Positions 33,441 through 44,700 of a DNA stretch of 64,000 bases are shown here, one piece after another (within the stretch, counting starts at the first letter, position 1; each line of letters starts with the position of its first letter). The notes under the pieces were generated by a model, which saw only the letters and a program-made list of their open reading frames with translations, was not told the origin of the DNA and ran no database searches. The stretch is from Eumeta japonica. Its lineage: Eukaryota > Arthropoda > Insecta > Lepidoptera > Psychidae. The position numbers and the translations under genes were made by a program. The stretch is from positions 1-64,000 of the forward strand of contig BGZK01001346.1 of NCBI GenBank assembly GCA_005406025.1, in the 5' to 3' direction.

Positions 33441-33589
33441 GGCTGGTCGTAGACTCAAGAATATTTGAATTTTTTGCGATACATTATAAGCAGATTATAT
33501 ACGTTAAGTTACTTATATATTAAAGTCATGTCAAGTGTAATATTTTCCATATTTTTAGTAAATGTGTATAGTATTATTTTAAATGAGTC

Positions 33590-34340
33590 ATGTTTAAGCC
33601 CACAAAAAGAAGGGCAATCCTCAACTATTTCTTGTAGTCGCTCCATCGTTTTCTCTGTCCGTCCGTTCGCTCGTGAAAGCCTCAGAGAGTGCCCCGAATC
33701 GATTCATCTCCGCCTAGTCGAGAACCGAATCGTAACATTCGTTTCCAGAAGAGCGCAATTTCACAAACCCTAAGAGAGTAATAGTGTAGCCATTCGAACC
33801 CCGGAATCGGACGAGAGAAAAGGTTGCCGAGCGAAACCGGCCTTGGGGGACGGCTAAAGTAAGTAATGCCAGGTGAAAACAACCCATACGCAGTCGAAAG
33901 GGGGCGATAGTAAACATTACTACAGTCCTTTCTACCTTTCGTTAACGAGCAGCTACGCCTAGTAAACACATCGAATCCATTCCTAACAGAAGGATCCCGC
34001 GCGAGCCGGCGTCGAGTTCAGCTCGACGCGCGGCGCGAAGACAGAAATTCAATTCCGATATATAACTGATGGAATTCCGCACAGCGAACGGTCCCATTCT
34101 ATTCGAGAGCTTGCAGGGAAATGAACGAATAATTTCTTCGCCGTCGATATTAAAAGCTCCGGCGCCGAAGCCGTTAGCGCCGAGCGGATCTCCTTCTGCA
34201 CAGTAAAAACCGGCGTCGACGCAGCCTCTAATAAGTTCGGTTATGAATATTTGGGAAAAGTTTTTGGCCGGATATAAAACGGGCACGTTCCTACGCGGGC
34301 CGTAATGGGAAGAGATTCGGATTTGCTTATGGACGATTAT
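33590..34340. promoter_or_regulatory. largest GC/CpG-richer island, candidate conserved non-coding element
   Basis: About 750 bp of complex sequence, including a GC-rich hairpin gcgtcgag-ttcag-ctcgacgc at 34009-34029 inside 'gcgcgagccggc..gcggcgcg'. Several long frames overlap it on both strands, including a 170-codon minus frame at 33942-34454, the longest in the window. Its N-terminus lies in AT-rich flank and its C-terminus in CG-rich DNA, with no domain, no codon-bias continuity and competing frames, so I treat it as chance openness. Promoter, enhancer or non-coding exon are all possible. Confidence 0.3.
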
Positions 34341-34785
34341 TTTTTTGTTTTGTACAACATAATGTTTTTTGCGGTAACGGAATGTTTTCATATTAATATT
34401 TATGATAAAAAAATATGCTCGGTATGTTATTAAAAAAAAAAAGATGTTTCTCATTGAATTTTATGTACATAAAGACCATTCTCATTCTTTTGACTATTTA
34501 TGATTATAACAATTTGTGACTAAGACAGAAATTAAAGAAAGATTTGTTTAGATATTCTTTGTTTCTTTGCAAATTGTTAAATTTTCGGAAAAACATGTAA
34601 AACTATTAAGTCATTAAACCCTTAGTTTTAATATGTTCCTGTTGCATATTTCGTTACCATTCGAGTTTTAGAGAAATATTATAAATTGATTATTGAATAC
34701 TTGGACAATTAAAAATTGGACGTTAATAACAAAATTTGCTACGTTTCATAGGTTATTTTTTATTTCTTCAGGTAATCTATTCAGA
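34341..34785. other. AT-rich DNA, no gene seen
   Basis: No feature recognised. Confidence 0.45.
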
Positions 34786-35160
34786 TTAATATTTTGCAAA
34801 AGTGTTTCTGTCTGTTTGTCTGTTACGTTTTCACGCCTAATTTCCACGCTATTACCGATTTTTATGAAATTGCATCTAGATAATTTGAAATTATATAGGG
34901 AAAAACATGGGCTACTTTCAGTTTTTTTGTCTGTCGATTTGGATTTTTTTTCATAGCTCAACAATAAATAGTTACTAGTAAACTGATTCTGATGAATTTT
35001 GCTATACTAATGTGATCATTTTGTAATGTACAAGCTACTGTCTGTATATCTTTTTGTCTGTACAATTCTACAATAAGTTAACCAATTTCGTTGAACCTTA
35101 AAAATACTGCTAGAATTCATTGTGACACCAAATATAGGGTACTAGTTTATTTTGTCTTTG
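34786..35160 (+). repeat. dispersed repeat(s) of the 'tctgtctgtttgtctgtta' type
   Basis: 'tttctgtctgtttgtctgtt' then 'ttcacgcctaatttccacgc', 'tgaaattgcatctagataat' and 'aaaaacatgggctacttt' closely follows a common insect repeat (consensus-like 'cacgcctaaaccactgaacc..gatgaaattt..gggctacttttt'). A second, more diverged unit starts at about 35038 ('ctgtctgtatatctttttgt'). It probably belongs to Helitron-like non-autonomous elements. Frames on both strands here are incidental. Confidence 0.6.
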
Positions 35161-35635
35161 TATATTTATTTGTTTGACTTGTTATAATTAGAATAATTAG
35201 AAGTAATTGATTTAATTTTGTTTAGTTGTCCATGCTTATTGCTTGCTGTTTTGAAATAGATCGGTGTATTAGTGGGACATGAAAATTGAGAGAGAGAGGG
35301 GAGAGAAAGTATGAAGATATAAAAGCAAAAGCAAAACTAAAAATGCTAACGATCCAAGTGTAAGAATATGATAAACAATAATGGTTTAATAACAAGAAAG
35401 TCATAGTAAATCAAAAAGAACAATAGGGTTCTTACACTTGTACCTTTTATCAGCAATACATTCTATTACTATTATATTACGAACGTTATAATTTATGACG
35501 ATATTTGGTTGTTTGTAATTGAATTATACATAAACTACTCTACAGACTTAGATGAAATTTAGCACACAGAATATTTTCCGGATTGTATGCATCATATTTA
35601 TATGTTCCACTGACTCCTTCCTGTAAAACAGCTCA
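35161..35635. other. AT-rich DNA with a short purine-rich run
   Basis: Contains 'gagagagagaggggagagaa' at 35290-35309 and a weak continuation of the preceding repeat type near 35520-35590 ('gatgaaatttagcacacaga'). No gene. Confidence 0.4.
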
Positions 35636-35720
35636 CAAGAAATCGAGATCGATATCGCAATCAAGAGGCGTAAGATTGGAATAGAGGACAAGGCTGAGTC
35701 GGACGTAATTTTGAAATCGA
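35636..35720 (+). repeat. degenerate hexamer tract (copy H)
   Basis: 'gaaatcgagatcgatatcgc' and 'aagattggaatagaggac' followed by 'ggacgtaattttgaaatcga' fit the hexamer pattern of copies D, E and G. It directly precedes the MITE-like element at 35762. Confidence 0.4.
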
Positions 35721-35761
35721 AACACATTATTTATGTAAAAAATTAAGTATTCATTACGCTG

Positions 35762-36011
35762 GCGCACAAATAAAAGTTGTCTGTGCATTTGATCAGACCC
35801 ACCTAGGGTTATGTATTTCGATGTGCTGAATCCAGATCCGAAGTTGGTTTGGCTTGTACACACACCAACTTTAAATGAATTGTGTAAAAACGCTAAATAA
35901 AACAAAAAAATCATTAAAAATAGTCATGAAGTAATAGATAACATTCAAAAATAGTATTTTCTTTAGGTGGGTCTGATCAAATGCACAGATAACTTTTATT
36001 TTTTTGTGTGC
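35762..36011. mobile_element. MITE-like element with long terminal inverted repeats
   Basis: The left arm 35762-35805 and the right arm 35964-36011 are reverse complements: 33 of 34 core positions match, from 'taaaagtt' to 'cagacccaccta', and the outer ends 'gcgcacaaa' and 'gtgtgc' pair with a short indel. The interior of about 158 bp is AT-rich and non-coding. Length, TIRs and lack of coding capacity fit a MITE. No target-site duplication is obvious, so the superfamily is unknown. High arm identity suggests that it is younger than the mariners nearby. Confidence 0.88.
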
Positions 36012-36660
36012 AAATTCACACGGATGGAGCCGCAGGAAAAAGGTATGAATAATATACAATAACATATTAAAAATGATTAATTTTGCTTTATACTAACAAT
36101 AGCAGAATAGAATTGCAAAACTGAAAAAGTGAATCATGAAAAAAAAGTCTGATTTTTAATTGTCCAAATATCTCATAACCAAACACACATGAAACATAGA
36201 TGATATGAAAATCAATTACAATTTGAGTTTCATGATGACAATATGTATATTTATATGTAAGAAAAATATTAATTTTGTAGAAAGAGACACAAAAATAAAC
36301 CTTAATGACAAAACTGCTTATTTTCTCTTTTCAAAAACTACTACGAATACGATAATATTATTGAAATAAATTTATTCTGAAAGTATACAAATTATCTTAC
36401 AAATTTTATAATTACTCCAAAACACATAAAATTATTTGCAAAACCCGTGAATTTTGGAGGTCAAGAAAGAAAAGGATGGTGCTGACTTTAGAAGAAAAAA
36501 TTTGAATACAATTTTTCTTATCACGCAACCTGATACAATATTAGTGAGCTAACGATTCAGACAGGACTGTTTTTTCACTGGCAAAGTCTTGAACAGTATC
36601 TACTTAAAACATCACATACATGATTTGTTTCAATGATTTGTGTAGTCTTAATGACGAAAT
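36012..36660. other. AT-rich DNA, no gene seen
   Basis: No feature recognised. Confidence 0.45.
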
Positions 36661-36920
36661 CATGCTTAGCCAGAACCTTCTGGTTTCCAAGTAACCTTCA
36701 GCGTTTGAGAGCGCCGACTTAAAAATCTACGGGTCAACTGTGTTAAAACGATTCGAATCTATATCGTTATAATGTCGAAATTACGTCAGCCAAGGGCGCG
36801 TCGCGGCAAAGCCTACGACCCTAAAGTAATTTTACGGTCATTGCCGACTCCATCGTTTTACAAAATTAATACAACTGGACCGTTGCACGCCCGTTCATTT
36901 TTAACATCGTACAATTTTAT
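36661..36920. promoter_or_regulatory. unique-sequence island with 95-codon open frame
   Basis: 'gccaagggcgcgtcgcggca' and 'ccgttgcacgcccgttcatt' mark a CpG-bearing block. A plus frame from 36772 (MSKLRQPRARRGKAYDPKVI) runs 95 codons to 37059, but beyond about residue 45 it is simply AT-rich background and shows no domain. I do not call a gene. A non-coding regulatory block or a first exon fragment remains possible. Confidence 0.2.
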
Positions 36921-37479
36921 TGCAGTAGCATTTTATCAGAAACCAAATCTCCAATGCTTAAAAGTATCGACATGTGGTTCGTTGAACGAAATTGTAAAAT
37001 TAAAATTTAAAAGTGATTCTCAAAAGAAAATCAAATCGAAAATGCTATGCATAAATTAGCAAATAAATTAACAGTAATTTTACGACAACGATAGTCAAAT
37101 TAAAAGTTTTTAACATGACGTTATTGAAATGTTTGTGTAGATAGATGTTAAAAAAGCTCGTCGCTAAAACTGCAGACACGTTTTTCGTTATGCGATGTGG
37201 GTAGCTTTTTAAATATAAATAAACAAGGTTTTACACAAACTTATAGTTCCTCTTTATCTCGATGTAGTAATTAGGAATTATAGAACCTAAAAATTGATAC
37301 GACCATTAAAATTTTCTATCGTCTGTATTAAGCGACCTTTATTTAAAAAGTATACCTACGGACAGACAGATAGATAATTATCGAAATTATTCCTTAATAC
37401 ACTGGTTAACAAAATTTTGATTTTTATGTGTTACCGTGAATTTTATTATGGTTTTTATTTATTTATGAGATGTTGTTTT

Positions 37480-37689
37480 CAAAGTTTTCGTGCAGCTCAA
37501 ATGACTTTATTGTTAATTTTCATCATTTAAGTGTTTTTGTTCGTTGATAACGTGCGTGTTTCATTTTGATAAGATTAATTTAAAAGTTTCTACAACATGA
37601 GTACTTCAAGAAAAAGTTGTGTAAGCGATCCAAATTATTTTTGCTACACATGTGGAGAATATGTGTTGAATATGAATAAGATTTTTTAA
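37480..37689 (+). pseudogene. remnant of Cys-rich 'FCYICGE'-type insect protein (first segment)
   Basis: From the ATG at 37597 a 30-codon frame reads MSTSRKSCVSDPNYFCYTCG, then EYVLNMNKIF and a stop at 37687-37689. The motif 'C-x2-DP-x-x-FCY-x-CGE' is one I recall at the N-terminus of a repetitive insect protein family (copies usually read ..DPDxFCYICGEF..), where CxxC begins a zinc-binding domain completed further downstream. Only this start is present. The expected continuation with more Cys/His residues is replaced by AT-rich DNA, so the copy is truncated. The 110 bp upstream may be the element's leader. The identity of the mobile element that carries this family is uncertain. Confidence 0.5.
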
Positions 37690-37971
37690 TAAATATTTTC
37701 TTAGTAAATTTATCTATTTTTTTTCTGATAGTAGATATCTAAAATTCTAAAACTAGAGCTGATCGATAAATTCCACTTATATAAATTTGAACTCATCATG
37801 CCATGTATAAACCAACAACAATTAAAATTTTCCCGGCAACAGATACATTGTAAACTAATGTTATTATTAACTTACTGCAATTTGCAAATTCTTTATTTAC
37901 TTTTTATTTGTATCTTACTTGACGTTGGGCACTTGCTAGGCTAAAATTATTAAAATATAGAAATGGTTCAA

Positions 37972-38150
37972 ACATGCCCGCGGGTTTGCTCGCGTGGACA
38001 TAGTTGTTTTTTTTATTTTTCATATCACCTGATCTCGATGTCGATTCTGGTTCGATTATCAAGGCCGGCTCCCGACCCCTGTCTTATTTCTAATTCCAGT
38101 TTAGATGTCGATATCGGTCGCTTTTCGGGTCGACCATGTTGTCGATAACA
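37972..38150 (-). mobile_element. hexamer-tract, Helitron-ended short element (copy B)
   Basis: Starts 'atgcccgcgggtttgctcgc' plus 'gtggacatag' (37974-38003), the reverse complement of a Helitron-like 3' end containing the shared 11-mer 'ctatgtccacg'. About 35 bp later the hexamer tract begins ('gatctcgatgtcgattctgg', 'gatgtcgatatcggtcgc') and ends near 38145. It is built like copies A and C and lies in the same orientation. Confidence 0.6.
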
Positions 38151-40575
38151 AATTATTTTTTATACATTTATTCGCATCAAATATCACAACGAATGCAACA
38201 AAAAAGTGAGATGACAATACAACAGTATTGCCATCCACTTTTGATGAAGTTTGAGTAAGTATAATTATATACTTTTTAATTCGGATATTAATATTCAGTT
38301 TTTTTAATTAGAATTATTCTCCTTCCTGTCAGTGAGATAATGAACTTGAAATAGAAATAAAAATTCGAAAGAAATCCTCCTAAATACTGTCGTTAAATTT
38401 CTTCACTGGTATTGTGTAAAGATGCTAATCTTAATTTCATTTTACTTTTAACTCAGCTTGGATTCCATTAAGTTCTTTGTTGCTAAGATTTTTAAGCAGA
38501 AACATATTTCAAGTACTATAAAACAAACACAACGTCCTAAATTATCTTTAGACTTTTTTCTAGACAATTATGTTAATAAATTCAACACTAAAGTTATAAA
38601 TTAGCTAGCTAAAAGAATTACAATTAAATAAAAAGCTATATTCGTTATTTTTTTTTAGTTTAAAATGAATTCGACTTCTTTCAGCTGTTTTTCGGAACAA
38701 CTCCCTAAAAATAATATCCCCAGGACAAAGATAAAATACTGTCACCACTGAATCCAAATTACCTCATTAAAATCGGACTCTGTTATCGACCTCTAGGGTT
38801 TATTGGATCTTTTTTCTTTAGGTAGGTCTTTGTCTAAGGAATGTTATGCATTTATTACGTCATCGATTTTGGCCGTTCACGACGAACGATGAAAGGTAAA
38901 AAATAAAACGACGCCGGACAAAGATGAGCTAAATTTTCATATGAATCGTAAGATAATTCGTTATTCTCCTAATAGCGTTTTCAAATATTAGCAATAGCAA
39001 TAGCAATTCGCAATTTATATACCAAAGTCAACCCGGTCTGTATTTATTATGCGTCGTCTTTAATTTCTCATGAAAATATTAATATATAAGGAATATCACA
39101 TAACTTATACGCGCTTCTGAGCAATATCAGTAGTTTTGTTTTCTGACTTAATTAAATTTAACTTTTGAATCCCAAATAATATGCTATACCTTGAAAGTGA
39201 TTATTTCCATTCTGGCTTCATTTCGATTCTACAGATTTAGATGAACTTTTTTCAAAGTACGGGTTTCATTCCTGTTATTTCCATAAACGATGAAGCAAGC
39301 GATAACGGATATGACAAATATATGAAAATAATAACAAGTCACTGATGTTATCGACGAGTGCCTGTCAATAACAAGTACTTTGGAATGGTAAATAAAAGAG
39401 GTCTTTTTTAAAAAAAAAAAGTATTTAACAAAATTACATATCAAATCGATAATTAATCATAGTCGTAGATTCGAGTGCAGCTAATGCAAATGAAAATGCA
39501 TAATGGACAGCGATGACATTTAACTGTAGAATATCATCACAAGATACGAAGTGAAATCGAATAAATATTCCTTGGCGGTTGCGTTTAATGTAAGTCACGA
39601 TGTACGATAAAGCCTGTCTACTCAGCTATCAACATCAAAATAAACCGGTAAGAGTTTTAAGATACACCAAACACTGCCCCTCGCACTGTAGCATTGGAAT
39701 AGATAGGATGCGGCGATTCTTCGTCCGTTTTTTGACGTGAGTGCAATCGGGACAATTAATTCTGTTGCGACAGCTTCCAAAGAAAGATCACCGGAAGATG
39801 CATCACGTTCGGAAGCGACGCGAACATATAGCAGATTCGTTTCATCCCTTTTTTCAACGGCAGAAGTCGGTACAAATATTCACACTTTTAGGTGTTTTTA
39901 TGACGATTCTCCGATCAGTAATCATTGCTTCTGCTTTAGAACACCGATCGAAGTCACTTTTTTGACGTTCATTCTATGGAAATGTATATCCATTGAAAGA
40001 AATCCTGTCAAAAAGCCGAAATATTGGCGCATAGAGAATGTTGATAGGTGAATATGAAAGTTAAGAGAGTTGAGAAAAAAATGAACGTTATTTTATATCA
40101 GATTCAATAAATATTTAAAGCATGAATACTACGTATAATATCACAATACTTAAAAATACAGGCCACCAGAAATAGAGATCGCGTCTGCTGCGTGGCAGTT
40201 AGCCTCGCTCATCAGTGATTGTTTCATTCTCGCATTACGTACTTTTACGAAAAAACAAATCATTTTTGTGGATGTCATTGAACGAAATAATATTGCTTGT
40301 TTTATTTGTACCATAAATTCAAGGTTCATAAAAATGCATGAATGTTTATCAAAAACTGTCAAGGCTACGGAAGACGAAGGCTGTCGAGGAAAAGCCTCAA
40401 GAAATTGTTGAGTTTTTTTTTTTCCTTTTAATGTGCAATCGAATTATTTTGCGCGAAGGTTTAACTTATAAAAATTAATTAAATTTTTTTGATGATTGGA
40501 TACAAAATTCTACATGCCTGTGTGTGCTGACTAACTTCATCCTACTTCGTAGTTCAAGTAACCCCGAATATAGTA
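38151..40575. other. AT-rich DNA, no gene supported
   Basis: Contains a short (agcaat)n-like run at about 38991-39008. A more complex stretch at 39590-40030 has two overlapping plus frames of 104 and 74 codons ('gcgacagcttccaaagaaag' region). Neither shows a domain, and the composition suggests an old unclassified repeat or non-coding island. Confidence 0.35.
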
Positions 40576-40599
40576 TTTTTTTTAAGAGTTACACAATCG

Positions 40600-40965
40600 C
40601 TTCAATAGTAAAATCGTTATTCCTTCGGGAATATTATTACACATATATACTGCCTGGTCCACAAAAGGGTTTTTAACTTTTTCCAAGAATAAATGAGTAA
40701 TGGCCAATTTATTTTTTTTATTTCTTATATGAATGTAGATATCAAAGTAGTTCATTAGTAATTTTAGATTTTTATACGTAAACTTATGTTTGTAGAGTTT
40801 ATAGTCTTTTTTTTCAGGAACATGAAAATAGCTAAAACACTGATATATATCGACCTCACTGAAATTTAAAATGTGACGTGGTGCCTCAAAAACTGTCTTA
40901 TTTATGAAAATTAGGGTAGAATTATTTACTATTATTTTCGTATCCACAAACTTAACATTAGGCAA
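40600..40965 (-). pseudogene. possible LINE reverse-transcriptase C-terminal fragment
   Basis: A 127-codon minus frame starts at 40965. Its last third reads IRNKKNKLAITHLFLEKVKN then PFVDQAVYMCNNIPEGI. This resembles the conserved end of CR1/Jockey-type ORF2 proteins (pattern 'YxTRNKxxLxxPxHRxxxxxxSPFYxGxxxYNxLPxxI'). The N-terminal two thirds show no recognisable RT motif. If the match is right this is the 3' end of a 5'-truncated retroelement. If not, it is a chance AT-rich frame. Confidence 0.35.
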
Positions 40966-42499
40966 TGAAAATCTTAGAAACTGGTTTTACTAGAGTTAAA
41001 TAATAAATTATAGTGCGCCATTATATAATATGTAGTCTCATGAATATATAGTAATTTATTAAAATAAAAATGAGAGGGTAGTTGACTCCGGATTTTTCTT
41101 TCAAGTATTTTATTAAACATCCATAAAATCTGTTTCTGTTTTCATCAACTATTAGTATCACAATCACAGACTTTTCTTTTACAATCCTTTTTTCCATAAA
41201 TACCTTAAAAAACAAACAAATCTATTTTTTATATAACTGATAAAATATTAAACTAATTATTTGAATCGTCCATCTGGTAATTAAATGCACTTATTTTATT
41301 TTGGATTCTGTACCTGAAATCAATTAAGAAATTGCATGGCATGGATGCACATTCTATGACCTGATTAGAGCAGTCTCTTTTGCCTAAAACTGTTGCTAGT
41401 CGAGCGCAGTGGTCAATTATTGATTTAAAATATACTGTAAGATTCTAATATATTTATCAAGGTTATAATATCGCTGAAGTAAATTTTACAGGATTCTAAA
41501 AATAATTTGTTTACATTGAGACATTTAAATAAGTTAATTATCAAATAAAAATTGGTATGTACTCCAATAAATTCACATTGAATATACTATTAATTGCATT
41601 TTACGTAATTACTTCAGTCACTGTATGAAAAAACGGTTTTTGTATACATATCAACAAAGTCATAGACTTCCACAGAAGCCAATTCAGCCTTACGTCTAAA
41701 AATTCAAGAATACTTCTAGGCTTCTTCAGTTTAAAACAATTGCCTAGTATTTGGCACATATTTGACCAATATTAAGGAACCATTACTAACAGCATACAGT
41801 TTACGAATCGAATTCATAATTTTGCGATACTACAAAACATTTAAGATTTCGCATTGTTTCAAACAATTTGCTGTTAATAAAGTATGTCAAAATTCTTTGC
41901 CAGGCAGGCTCTATATATATATATATATATATCAGTGGTACATACATATTTATGTCACTGAGTGTCCTCATTGCCTCGACTTGAGACAACTTTCCTACTC
42001 ACAAGAATTCGTACGAGCGGTGAACGCTGAAGCTAACGCGTATTAAGAATTTATACGTATTTAGAACTGATAGTGAAAGTCGAAAGGTCGGAAAGAAAAT
42101 GGGAGTCGCTAAATTAATTAATAAAAGCGAGAAACGCTCGTGTCTTTGCCGAAGTGACCGCCGGAAGTAACAATCATTGAGAAGCGTTGTTTTATAGAAT
42201 TCTCTGTTTTTGAAACCGACACAGGTATTGAGTGAAATTTATATCAATAGAAATATTGAATGGGACCATATAAAACTCCGACGTGATGTACTCGCTCCAT
42301 TTAGGTTTTATTTATATACGTTACTGACTTTGTACGTGGATGGCGATCTAAAATTTTAACCTAACAGAAACTAATGCTGTACTTAAGAGTTAATGACTAA
42401 TTGATCGTTATTTAAAATGGCCTCCGTGATACTAAATATAATTTCATTAGACAATAAAATCCATTCGAACTACTATTATTTTTGAGATTCTGCAATCCA
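40966..42499. other. AT-rich DNA, no gene supported
   Basis: Holds a (TA)n run at about 41911-41931 and a mixed-composition patch at 41955-42180 ('caagaattcgtacgagcggt', 'aagtgaccgccggaagtaac') without a coding frame of interest. Confidence 0.4.
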
Positions 42500-42690
42500 A
42501 AGCGTAAAAACGGAACCCTCATTGTTGCGCCATGTCTACGTCCGTACGTCCATCATTCATAGCTTAATAATTCTGTAATTTTTTCTTAGATCAAAATTTT
42601 TCGGATAAACTCTATTGGAAAAATATTTCTGCTAATGCTGCCAATTTGAATGAATCAGCTTATATGTTAAACTATCATAATTAACGTTTA
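42500..42690 (-). repeat. 3' end of the 'accggcc' dispersed repeat
   Basis: 'gtaaaaacggaaccctcatt', 'gcgccatgtctacgtccgta' and 'cgtccatcattcat' are the reverse complement of the repeat's typical end ('gacggacg..gacatg..gcgaaactataagggttccg'). The head is missing in this copy. Confidence 0.6.
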
Positions 42691-42929
42691 AAAAAACATA
42701 ACTGCGAAAGCAAATTAAAATTATTTTGTTTGATTTTATACATAAATCAATATCGGTCGCAGAGGTCGCTATTAATTAATAATAAATTCGTAGTACACTT
42801 GAATGTGACACTCAAAACGTTCAATATACATGTGAAGGAATGTTATATAAAATATTATTCAAAGATTAATTAACTACATTTAATGAAAGCAGGATTTTTC
42901 TAGAAAATTCTACATTGCTCATTTCTTTG

Positions 42930-44700
42930 TATAATAAAAATAATAACCTTTATTTAATAATCTTTCTTACAATATAGTTCCAATAGTTTTATTTAATAGT
43001 TTGACGCCGGTACGTGAAAATTGTCGTGCTATCCAGCATAGGCCTCCCCCTAGAGCTCGCCATCGAATGCGATTCTGAACTTGTCTTTTCCAAGTATATT
43101 CCGCTATTTATTTTCATCGTCTTCCCATCTACGACGGCATCTCCCTTTCCTTCTTTTGTATTTTCTTGGGCACCACTTCTGTTACGTCCTTAGGCCATTT
43201 ATCCTTGGTACTCCTAATCATGTGTCCTGCCCACTTCCATTTTAGTTTTTTAATACATTAAGTAACATCTGTGATTCTGTTTTATTTTTCCATATAGAAT
43301 CAAGTTTTATTTTATCTTTTAATTTGATGTTAATTATGCTTCGTTCCATACTGTGTTGGCAAGTTTCTAATTTATGTATGTTATGACTAGTTAAGCTCCA
43401 AGTTTGGCATCCATATGTCATGACAGGTAGAATACACGAATTAAATATCTTTCTCTTCGCTTTCAGTGGTACGAGTGGGTTTTTCATTACCTCCTTGAGA
43501 CACTAGTATCTTTTCCATGCCAAAGCGACTCTGTTATTAATTTCTTACATTGTCAGGTTTATTGGAGATATGAGCTGTCCGAGGTACGTCTATTCCCATA
43601 TTCTATGGTTTTAGCGTTAACAGTTATAGAGATGCTTTCCGAGTTTGACATTATTTTGGTTTTCGCCGTATTCATTGAAAGTCCTGCTTTATTATTTTCA
43701 TACACCAGTAGTTTTAATTTGCTTTATAAGCTTTTTCAATTTTGTCAAATTGTTATTAGATCGTTTGCAAATCTTAGATGGTTTAATCCCACTCCCAATG
43801 ATATTTAATTCGTAGTTATCTTACTCGAGAAGTCTAAACATATGTTGGAGAACAGCTGAGAAAAGTTTGAATCACAAGGGATTATCTTGCCTTACTCTTC
43901 TTTATATCGGAAGAATTATTTCATCTCTTTCAGTTCTTATTTTTGCTTTCATGTTCTTATATATGTTGGTAATCAATCGAATATATTTTCCTCCAGTCCT
44001 TGTGCTTCTGCTTTTTCTTCGTTGGTTCTTCCTTTTCCTATTTGGCCATTAAAGTCGCCTAATGCAGTTAATTTTTTAAACAAAATGCCATTATTTCGTT
44101 GAGTTTATTGTACAAATCATTTTTTATTTCTTCTTCGATGATATCAGTCGGGGCATATGTTTGCACGATTGAAAATGGTTGTTTATGATTAGGTAATTTA
44201 ATATTCAAAACTGCTATTCTATCCGATATACCACGAAACTCTATTATATCGTTTTTAAGAATTTTTTAACCATAAATCCTATTCCATGAAAGCCAGCTAT
44301 TATGTTTTTGAAGTAAAATATATATTTGTCATGTTCTTTAGTTTTCTCCTCAGCTCTCCTCATTTTGCTTAAGCCTAGAATATCCCAGTGTACGGTTTCC
44401 AATACTTTTCTAATTCGAGAATAAATTCTTGGGATTTCAAAGACTTTGTGTTTAGTGTGGCTATATTTAATTTAAATCTTTGTTTTTGTTTATTTTTTTT
44501 TTTTGTAGTGGTGTTTGCTAGGATTCTTCGATCTATTTAGTTTAGGCTTTTGGAGGGTACGGTTTATCTCCCCTCGGTGACCAACCGTATTGAGGATCTG
44601 TTTGTTTTTTGCTAAAATAGCTTTCTTTATATTTAGTTTCTTCAAGTTTCCGGTTTTCATAAGAGTGACAGTGTTTTAAAAAAGCTCCCGAATTCCTTAT
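42930..44700 (-). mobile_element. RTE-type LINE, ORF2 part (minus strand)
   Basis: A decayed non-LTR retrotransposon read on the minus strand from an endonuclease start near 44480 to a 3' tail near 42930 ('aataaaggttattattttta' in minus sense, the short A/T-rich tail typical of RTE). The order endonuclease, reverse transcriptase, C-terminal block is preserved, but a segment between the endonuclease and the RT palm is deleted at about 43930-44060. Its probable ORF1 lies on the opposite strand just outside, at 44700-45800. Confidence 0.85.
42990..44480 (-). pseudogene. RTE ORF2 pseudogene: AP-endonuclease and reverse transcriptase
   Basis: The endonuclease begins LNIATLNTKSLKSQEF near 44475, then HWDILGLSKMRRAEEK, GFHGIGFMVKK and SDRIAVLNIK. 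It reaches IVQTYAPTDIIEEEI near 44165, the conserved AP-endonuclease core. The RT starts abruptly in NIYKNMKAKIRTERD, continues as RGVRQGNPLV..LFSAVLQHMF near 43880, and has its palm motif as RFANDLIT near 43765, where the catalytic FADD reads FAND. Next are ITVN, YLGQLISP, then SCILPVMTYGCQTWSLT (43380-43440) and LKWKWAGHMIR (43215-43240), ending near RIRWRALGGGLCW at about 43050. These blocks are diagnostic of the RTE clade. Frameshifts, stops, the Asp-to-Asn change and the internal deletion make it non-functional. Confidence 0.88.

Noticed and set aside
33942..34454. 170-codon open frame on the minus strand, the longest in the window
   Set aside because: The N-terminal third lies in AT-rich flank and the rest in CpG-rich DNA, other frames are open over the same region, and no domain or consistent codon bias is visible. 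Most likely a chance frame over a GC-richer island.
36772..37059. 95-codon plus frame starting in a CpG-bearing island
   Set aside because: The basic N-terminus reflects CG content and the rest is AT-rich background. No domain recognised.
43605..44102. Three plus-strand open frames of 61-71 codons
   Set aside because: They are antisense to the RTE reverse transcriptase on the minus strand, which explains their openness.
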